This document shows positions 6,227-11,095 of a stretch of 11,095 bases of DNA, in pieces. The stretch comes from an uncultured Pseudomonas sp. (GTDB lineage: Bacteria > Pseudomonadota > Gammaproteobacteria > Pseudomonadales > Pseudomonadaceae): positions 1 to 11,095 of the forward strand of contig CALMID010000289.1 in NCBI GenBank assembly GCA_937863915.1. The letters run 5' to 3'. The number at the start of each line of letters is the position of its first letter. Within the stretch, counting starts at the first letter, position 1. A program made the translations under genes and the position numbers. Under the pieces are notes generated by a model. That model was not told the origin of the DNA, made no database searches, and worked only from the letters and a program-made list of their open reading frames with translations.

Positions 6227-8000
6227 GCGCCTGCCGCAGGCGCAGCGGCAACAGCGGCTTGCCGAGCAGACGCACATGCTGGCGGGCGCAACGCTCGGCC
6301 AGCTCCGGCCCCAGGTCGGCCGTCAGCAGAATCGCCGGCAACATGCTGCCGGCCTGCTCGCGCAGTTGCTCCAGCAAACGCAGACCGTCGATCTCGGCCG
6401 CCAGGCGATAATCGCTGAGCAGCACATCCGGGCACATCAGCCGCACCTGTTCCTGCGCCTGCTGCGGGCCCTCGGCCTCGCTCACCTGCCAGCCCCAGCC
6501 CTGCAGCAGCTCGCGAAGCGCCTGACGGCTGGCGGCGTCATCCTCGACCAGCAGCACCCGTCCCGCGTCGACCGCCAGCTCCTCGGCCGCAAGCGGCACC
6601 TGCGCCTCGCCCGGCGGTAGCTGCAGACTGAAGGTACAGCCCTGCCCGGGACTGGCCTGCAGGCTCAACGGCATCTCCAGCAGGCGACTCAGCTGCCGCA
6701 CGATGGCCAGGCCCAGCCCCAGGCCCTGCTCACTCTGGCGCCCCGGGTTGTGCAGCTGCTGGAACTCCTCGAACACCCGCTGCTGCTCATCTTCACTGAG
6801 ACCCCGGCCGTCATCGCTGACACTCAGCCAGCACCACTCGCCCTGCTGCCGACACTGCAGACGGACATGCCGCGCCCCCGCATGCTGCAGGGCATTGCTC
6901 AGCAGGTTGCGCACGATGCGCTCGACCAGCAAGGCATCGCTGTAGACCCAACAGGCCGACGCCTGCAGCTCCAGCCGGCAATCCTGACGCTTGGCCTGAG
7001 CGGCCGCCTCGTCCAGCAGGCGTTGCAGCAGGGGCGTCAGATCGAAGTGGCTACGGCGCACGCTGAGCCCACCGGGCACGCTGAGACGGCTGTAATCGAG
7101 CAGGGTCTGCAACATGCCGCCCAGCTGGCCGACCGACAGGGCCAGGCGCTGGCCGATATCCCGAACCCGCGAAGGCTCGACAACCCGGCCTTCGCCGAGT
7201 TGCTCGGCATACAGCGCCATGGCATGCAGCGGCTGACGCAGGTCATGGCTGACCGCCGCCAGCAGGCGACCACGGCTCAGGGTCTGCGCTTCGGCCCGTT
7301 GCCGCGCCTGCTCGAGCAGGCGGGCATTGAGCCAGGCGCTGCGCTGGCCATGCTCCTGGATATAGCTGCCGACGCCACCGATCAGGTTGGCGCAGCCGAG
7401 GAACAGCAACTGGTTGAGCAGCTCGCCGAACGGCTGGCGTAGCCAGTAGCCCAGCGCCACCAGCACGGCGCTGAACAGCCAGCTGGCAGCACTGGCCACG
7501 CGCAGCGACAAACCGAGCACGCCATAGCCAAACAGCAACAGGAGAAACAGCCCTTCATAGGGCATGTCCACGCCATGCCGCGCCCCCGGCAGGATCAGCA
7601 GCGCAACGCACAAGCCATTCACGGCATAGGCCAGCCCATAGCAGGCCAGCGCACGCGACGGCGGCGCCTCGGGGCGCCGGCAGTAGAAGTAGCAGAGCAC
7701 CGTGACCAGCAACGCCACGCCGCGCAAGGCAAGCATCTCCCAGGCCAGCGCCGCCGGCATCAACCACAGGTCGAGCAGCGCATAGGCACTCTGCATCAAT
7801 ACGCCGGCGCTGATGATCAGCGGCAGGCGCCGGCGCATCACCGCCGCCGCATGGACCTGGTAAGCCGCCTCCAACGGCTCGGCGAAACGCAGGCGCCGGT
7901 AGCCACGGCGCTGCTGGGCCAGCAGCGCCGCCTCGAAGGCCTCCGCGCTGGCAAAGTCCGCCGCTATAGGGAGGTGCTGCCTGTCGCTGGCGCTGTTCAA
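6195..8000 (-). CDS. Membrane-bound hybrid sensor histidine kinase
   Basis: This is a 601-aa hybrid kinase. The N-terminal 55 residues are cytoplasmic-looking, then about six membrane helices (roughly 59-79, 88-106, 118-138, 148-167, 170-188, 194-213) form an integral sensor without a large periplasmic domain. A short coiled linker leads to HisKA with H252 in the variant H-box [11 protein letters not shown]. HATPase_c follows: N365 and N369 in the N-box, DDGRG at 396-400, GLGLGL at 426-431. A C-terminal receiver has E486-D487-D488, acceptor D530, T560 and K581. No Hpt domain is present. The start is a TTG at 8000 whose last two bases, with the next A, form the stop of the upstream peroxidase gene (TTGA); the next in-frame ATG, at residue 55, would remove the cytoplasmic N-terminus. 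The convergent NarL-type regulator is the probable partner. The signal is unknown. Confidence 0.9.
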   Translation of the reverse strand: MNSASDRQHLPIAADFASAEAFEAALLAQQRRGYRRLRFAEPLEAAYQVHAAAVMRRRLPLIISAGVLMQSAYALLDLWLMPAALAWEMLALRGVALLVTVLCYFYCRRPEAPPSRALACYGLAYAVNGLCVALLILPGARHGVDMPYEGLFLLLLFGYGVLGLSLRVASAASWLFSAVLVALGYWLRQPFGELLNQLLFLGCANLIGGVGSYIQEHGQRSAWLNARLLEQARQRAEAQTLSRGRLLAAVSHDLRQPLHAMALYAEQLGEGRVVEPSRVRDIGQRLALSVGQLGGMLQTLLDYSRLSVPGGLSVRRSHFDLTPLLQRLLDEAAAQAKRQDCRLELQASACWVYSDALLVERIVRNLLSNALQHAGARHVRLQCRQQGEWCWLSVSDDGRGLSEDEQQRVFEEFQQLHNPGRQSEQGLGLGLAIVRQLSRLLEMPLSLQASPGQGCTFSLQLPPGEAQVPLAAEELAVDAGRVLLVEDDAASRQALRELLQGWGWQVSEAEGPQQAQEQVRLMCPDVLLSDYRLAAEIDGLRLLEQLREQAGSMLPAILLTADLGPELAERCARQHVRLLGKPLLPLRLRQALTASRAVARP

Positions 8001-8542
8001 GGCCTGGACGCGATGGCCTTGTCGATGGCCGCCGCCAGGTCTTCGTCATCCGGTTCGGTCAGGCTGGAAAAACTCTCGACCACCTTGCCCTGGCGGTCGA
8101 CCACATACTTGAAGAAGTTCCAGCGCGGCGCACTGCTCTGCGCGGTCAGCTCGCGGAACAGCGGGATGGCATTGTCGCCGGTCACCACCTGGGTGGCGGT
8201 CATGGCGAAGGTCACGCCGTAGTTGCCGTAGCAGATGGTCGCGGTTTCCTCGGCGTTATCGGCCTCCTGCTTGAAGTCGTCCGACGGCACCCCAAGCACC
8301 TCAAGCCCCTGATCCTTGTACTTCTGGTGCAGGGCTTCGAGCCCCTTGAACTGCTTGGTGAAACCGCAGTGGCTGGCGGTGTTGATCACCAGCAGCGGTT
8401 TGCCGGCGTACTGTTCGCAGAGGTTGATCACCTCCTTGGAGCGCAGCTTGGGCAGCTCGCCCTGCAGCAACGCCGGGCAATCGGCGGCAAACACCGGCAG
8501 CGACAGGGAAGACAGCAACACCAGCAGCAGTGATTTTTTCAT
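7997..8542 (-). CDS. Exported glutathione peroxidase-like protein (thiol peroxidase)
   Basis: The 181-aa product starts with a signal peptide ([19 protein letters not shown], likely cut before A20), so it acts in the periplasm. The mature part is a GPx-fold peroxidase: peroxidatic C59 in NTASHCGFT, the conserved glutamine at about Q92 in DDFKQE, and W141-N142 in [14 protein letters not shown]104 in ICYGNYGV aligns with the resolving cysteine of thioredoxin-dependent, non-selenium GPx enzymes. An extra N-terminal pair (C22, C42) is present in the exported segment. It should reduce peroxides with a dithiol partner. The ATG at 8542 is chosen over upstream starts because AAGGA lies eight bases before it and it opens the signal peptide. 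It is the first gene of a two-gene operon with the hybrid kinase, overlapping by 4 bp, and is divergent from the acyl-CoA dehydrogenase across 188 bp. Confidence 0.88.
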   Translation of the reverse strand: MKKSLLLVLLSSLSLPVFAADCPALLQGELPKLRSKEVINLCEQYAGKPLLVINTASHCGFTKQFKGLEALHQKYKDQGLEVLGVPSDDFKQEADNAEETATICYGNYGVTFAMTATQVVTGDNAIPLFRELTAQSSAPRWNFFKYVVDRQGKVVESFSSLTEPDDEDLAAAIDKAIASRP

Positions 8543-8730
8543 GATCGGCATCCTTGAACAGACAGTGCGCCACGCTAACCCGAGCAACCCGCTCAGGCAA
8601 TCGCTGTGCGGCCGGGGATTGTCCCAACTGACAGAACAGGCTGTTGCCGCTGCCAAGGCCGGCACCCGGGGAGCCCCGTATAAATCGCCGCGTCATTTGG
8701 CGCTTCTGCCGTTTTCACGAGGTTACCTGC

Positions 8731-10551
8731 ATGCCCGCCTACAAAGCCCCCCTGCGCGACACCCGCTTCCTGCTCAACGAGGTGCTGGACTTCCCGGCTC
8801 ACTACCAGCAGCTGGTTAACGGTGCCGACGCCACCCCAGACATGGTCGACGCCATCCTCGGCGAGTGCGCCAAATTCAGCGAGGAAGTGCTGAGCCCGCT
8901 CAACCAGCAGGGCGACGAACAGGGCTGCACCTGGGACCAGGGCGAAGTGCGCACGCCCAAGGGCTTCAAGGAGGCCTATGCCGCCTACGTGGCCGGCGGC
9001 TGGCAGGGCCTGTCTCACCCGGTGGAGTACGGCGGCCAGGGCCTGCCGATGAGCCTGGGCCTGCTCAAGTCGGAGATGATGGCCACCGCCAACTGGTCCT
9101 TCACCATGTACCCGGGGCTGTCGCTGGGCGCCATGAACACCCTCATGCAGCACGGCAGCGAGGCGCAGAAGCAGGCCTACCTGACTCCGCTGACCGAGGG
9201 CCGCTGGACCGGCACCATGTGCCTGACCGAGCCGCAGTGCGGCACCGACCTCGGCCAGGTCAAGACCCGCGCCGAGGCTAACGCCGACGGCCGCTACGCG
9301 CTGACCGGCACCAAGATCTTCATCTCCTCCGGCGAGCACGACCTGGCCGAGAACATCGTGCACATCGTGCTGGCCCGCCTGCCCGACGCGCCCAAGGGCA
9401 CCCGCGGCATCAGCCTGTTCATCGTGCCCAAGTTCCTCGCCAACCCGGACGGCAGCCTGGGCGCGCGCAACGGCGTGTCCTGCGGCTCGCTGGAACACAA
9501 GATGGGCATCCACGGCAACGCCACCTGCGTGATGAACTTCGACGGCGCCACCGGCTTCCTCATCGGCCCGGCCAACAAGGGCCTGGAGTGCATGTTCACC
9601 TTCATGAATACCGCCCGCATCGGCACCGCCCTGCAGGGCCTGGCCCATGCCGAGCTATCCTACCAGGGCGCCCTCAGCTACGCCCTGGAGCGCCGTTCGA
9701 TGCGCGCGCTGTCCGGCACCAAGGAGCCGACCCAGATCGCCGACGCGCTGATCCACCATGGCGACGTGCGCCGCATGCTGCTGACCCAGAAGGCCATCGC
9801 CGAGGGCGGCCGCGCGCTGATCTACCTGGCCAGCCAGCACGCCGACAAGATGATCGAGGGCCTGCTGAAGAACGACGACCGGCAGTACCAGCACTGGGAC
9901 GACCAGCTGGGCTTCCTCACGCCGATCCTCAAGGGCTGCCTGACCGAACTGGGCCTGGAGGCGGCCAACCTGGGCATGCAGGTATTCGGCGGCCACGGCT
10001 ATATCCAGGAACACGGCATGGAGCAGATCGTGCGCGACGCGCGCATCTCCACCCTGTACGAAGGCACCACCGGCATCCAGGCGCTGGACCTGCTCGGCCG
10101 CAAGGTGCTGATGATGAGCAAGGGCAAGGCGGTGTTCGAGTTCACCAAGCCGATCGCCCGCTTCGCCCTGGACCTGTTGAAGAACGAGCCGGGCATGCGC
10201 CTGCGCGCCCTGACCCTACTGAAGATCATCGCCCAGTGGAACTACCTGACCCTGCGCCTTGCCTTCGCTGCCAGTCGCCAGCGCGACATCGTCAGCACCG
10301 CCTGCCACGACTTCCTGATGTACTCCGGCTACGCCACCCTGGCTTGGGCCTGGGCACAGCAGGAGGCGGTGGCACGGCGTAAGCTGCGCGAGGGCGGCAG
10401 TGAGTCGGCCGAGTTCTACAAGGCCAAGCTGGCCACCAGCGACTTCTACTTCCAGCGCCTGCTGCCACGGGCCAAGGGCCATGCCAGCGCCATGCTCAAG
10501 CCGGTCAAGTCGACCATGCAGCTGGACCAGGCGCATTTCGCTTTCGACTGA
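8731..10551 (+). CDS. Long-form acyl-CoA dehydrogenase (FadE/DmdC-like, about 600 aa)
   Basis: This 606-aa flavoenzyme is longer than the 380-aa classical acyl-CoA dehydrogenases and fits the class with an N-terminal extension (YKAPLRDTRFLLNEVLD) and an extra C-terminal helical domain (about 465-600). The FAD and substrate motif MCLTEPQCGTDLG is at 163-175, with LTGTKIFISSGEHD just after. The presumed catalytic base is E444 in YEGTTGIQALDLLGRK. It introduces a trans-2 double bond into an acyl-CoA and passes electrons to electron-transfer flavoprotein. Members act on fatty acyl-CoAs or, as DmdC, on 3-methylmercaptopropionyl-CoA; sequence reading alone does not decide between them. The ATG at 8731 has GAGG eight bases upstream. 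A TATAAA at 8679-8684 is a possible -10, without a convincing -35. The gene stands alone and is followed by a terminator-like hairpin. Confidence 0.93.
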   Translation: MPAYKAPLRDTRFLLNEVLDFPAHYQQLVNGADATPDMVDAILGECAKFSEEVLSPLNQQGDEQGCTWDQGEVRTPKGFKEAYAAYVAGGWQGLSHPVEYGGQGLPMSLGLLKSEMMATANWSFTMYPGLSLGAMNTLMQHGSEAQKQAYLTPLTEGRWTGTMCLTEPQCGTDLGQVKTRAEANADGRYALTGTKIFISSGEHDLAENIVHIVLARLPDAPKGTRGISLFIVPKFLANPDGSLGARNGVSCGSLEHKMGIHGNATCVMNFDGATGFLIGPANKGLECMFTFMNTARIGTALQGLAHAELSYQGALSYALERRSMRALSGTKEPTQIADALIHHGDVRRMLLTQKAIAEGGRALIYLASQHADKMIEGLLKNDDRQYQHWDDQLGFLTPILKGCLTELGLEAANLGMQVFGGHGYIQEHGMEQIVRDARISTLYEGTTGIQALDLLGRKVLMMSKGKAVFEFTKPIARFALDLLKNEPGMRLRALTLLKIIAQWNYLTLRLAFAASRQRDIVSTACHDFLMYSGYATLAWAWAQQEAVARRKLREGGSESAEFYKAKLATSDFYFQRLLPRAKGHASAMLKPVKSTMQLDQAHFAFD

Positions 10552-10615
10552 TGCTCAGGGGGCCGGCTCGCAGCCGTTGTCTGGCCGATTTCGGTGTCGG
10601 CTGACAGCTCGGGTT

Positions 10616-10646
10616 TCGCCCTTTCCGGGCGAGTTTCTTTCTCTTG
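10616..10646 (+). terminator. Terminator-like hairpin downstream of the acyl-CoA dehydrogenase
   Basis: TCGCCC (10616-10621) pairs perfectly with GGGCGA (10627-10632) across TTTCC, and a T-rich run (GTTTCTTTCTCTT) follows at once. It lies 64 bases after the stop codon. The run is shared with the palindrome next to it, so the same bases serve both structures. Confidence 0.5.
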
Positions 10647-10666
10647 TTTGGCCAAGAGAAAGAAAC
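10633..10666. repeat. Perfect 14-bp inverted repeat
   Basis: GTTTCTTTCTCTTG (10633-10646) is the exact reverse complement of CAAGAGAAAGAAAC (10653-10666), with a TTTGGC centre. Pyrimidine/purine-biased palindromes of this look recur between genes in Pseudomonas genomes (from memory, not searched). It marks the left edge of the repeat element that follows. Confidence 0.75.
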
Positions 10667-10678
10667 CAAAGAGAAGGC

Positions 10679-11093
10679 CACCCCGACATCCGGGTCGCGC
10701 TATGCGCGACTTCCCTCCCTCCGGTGCCGCTCCGGGGGCCGGCTTACAAGGGCCTTCCCTGGCCCTTTAAGCCTCTCGCCGCATCCCTGCGGCTCGTCCC
10801 CCTGCACGACACCTCCACTCGGCCTCCTGACGGGGACTCGGCTACGAGTTGCCTTTAGGTTCGTTCAGTCCGCTCGGAGAACTGCTATCAACACACAAGC
10901 TGCGGGCGGGCAAAACGCCCCTTCCAGAAGGGCGAGCGGAATCGTTGCGTAGAGGGGCAAGCGGCCTGGACGGCCGCTTGAGGGCTGGGCGCCACCGCGA
11001 TAAAGGTCCAGGGAAGGACCTTGTAAGCCGGCCCTCGGAGCTGCGATGGAGTGAGCGAACCCTGCGCAAAGCGCAGGGCCGGATGAAGGGGTG
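10679..11093. repeat. Structured dispersed-type repeat element with about 90-bp inverted arms
   Basis: The left arm (10679-10769) and the right arm (11001-11093) are inverted copies. The inner 40 bases (10730-10769 against 11001-11040) match at 37 positions; the outer part matches more loosely with a 2-base length difference. Each arm contains two hairpins: AAGGGCC/GGCCCTT (10748-10767) and GTCGCGC/GCGCGAC (10694-10710) on the left; AAGGTCC/GGACCTT (11003-11022) and CCCTGCGC/GCGCAGGG (11060-11078) on the right. The stems differ between arms but stay paired. About 230 bp lie between the arms. No transposase or credible gene is present, and short open frames here repeat the phrase GRLTRxFPGPLS only because the arms are copies. 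It is probably a non-autonomous, MITE-like or REP-like element, and the right end may continue past the window. Confidence 0.7.
10958..10980. repeat. Nine-bp perfect hairpin in the repeat's central spacer
   Basis: CAAGCGGCC (10958-10966) pairs exactly with GGCCGCTTG (10972-10980) around TGGAC. It stands 20 bp inside the right arm and has no T-tract, so it looks like part of the element's folded structure and not a terminator. Confidence 0.6.
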
Positions 11094-11095
11094 TG

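Noticed and set aside
8593..9648. A 351-codon minus-strand open frame opposite the acyl-CoA dehydrogenase
   Set aside because: It lies across a well-supported flavoenzyme gene and shows only alanine-, glycine- and histidine-rich shadow composition.
10644..10952. Short open frame within the terminal repeat, and another at 10842-11069 on the minus strand
   Set aside because: Both share the phrase GRLTRxFPGPLS because the arms are inverted copies. There is no ribosome site or domain, and the DNA is better explained as structured repeat.

Overview
The window is GC-rich chromosomal DNA with a gene set and codon use typical of Pseudomonas or a close gammaproteobacterial relative. The organism call is inference from gene families, arrangement and a dispersed-repeat style that resembles Pseudomonas intergenic repeats. 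There is no tRNA, rRNA, CRISPR array, transposase or phage module. Most of the window is ordinary core or accessory genome.

Left part (1-1760): a minus-strand operon of a calcineurin-like phosphoesterase (plcP type) followed, with a 4-bp ATGA overlap, by a GT4 glycosyltransferase (agt type) that runs off the left edge. Upstream lie four PHO half-boxes at an exact 11-bp period. The pair matches the known phosphate-starvation lipid-remodelling module: PlcP cuts phospholipid to diacylglycerol and Agt glycosylates it.

Centre-left (1906-4790): an EamA/DMT permease; a convergent SelT/W/H (Rdx) CxxC protein; a divergent two-domain sulfurtransferase of the mercaptopyruvate type; and an exported Sel1-repeat protein followed by a hairpin terminator.

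Centre (4791-6226): an AT-rich, structure-rich leader with an 11-bp perfect inverted repeat precedes an unrecognised 158-aa protein. A NarL/LuxR-type response regulator follows, with a palindrome over a possible -10 element.

Centre-right (6195-8542, minus strand): a periplasmic glutathione peroxidase-like protein and a membrane-bound hybrid histidine kinase form an operon in which the kinase TTG start overlaps the peroxidase stop (TTGA). The kinase overlaps the regulator tail to tail by 32 bp, so regulator and kinase are a likely two-component pair, and the peroxidase may hint at a redox or envelope-stress link.

Right part (8731-11095): a divergent, long acyl-CoA dehydrogenase (about 600-aa FadE/DmdC-like class), then about 540 bp without a credible gene. 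That stretch holds a terminator-like hairpin, a 14-bp perfect palindrome and two roughly 90-bp inverted arms whose internal hairpins differ by compensatory changes. It looks like a dispersed, structured, non-autonomous repeat cut by the window edge.
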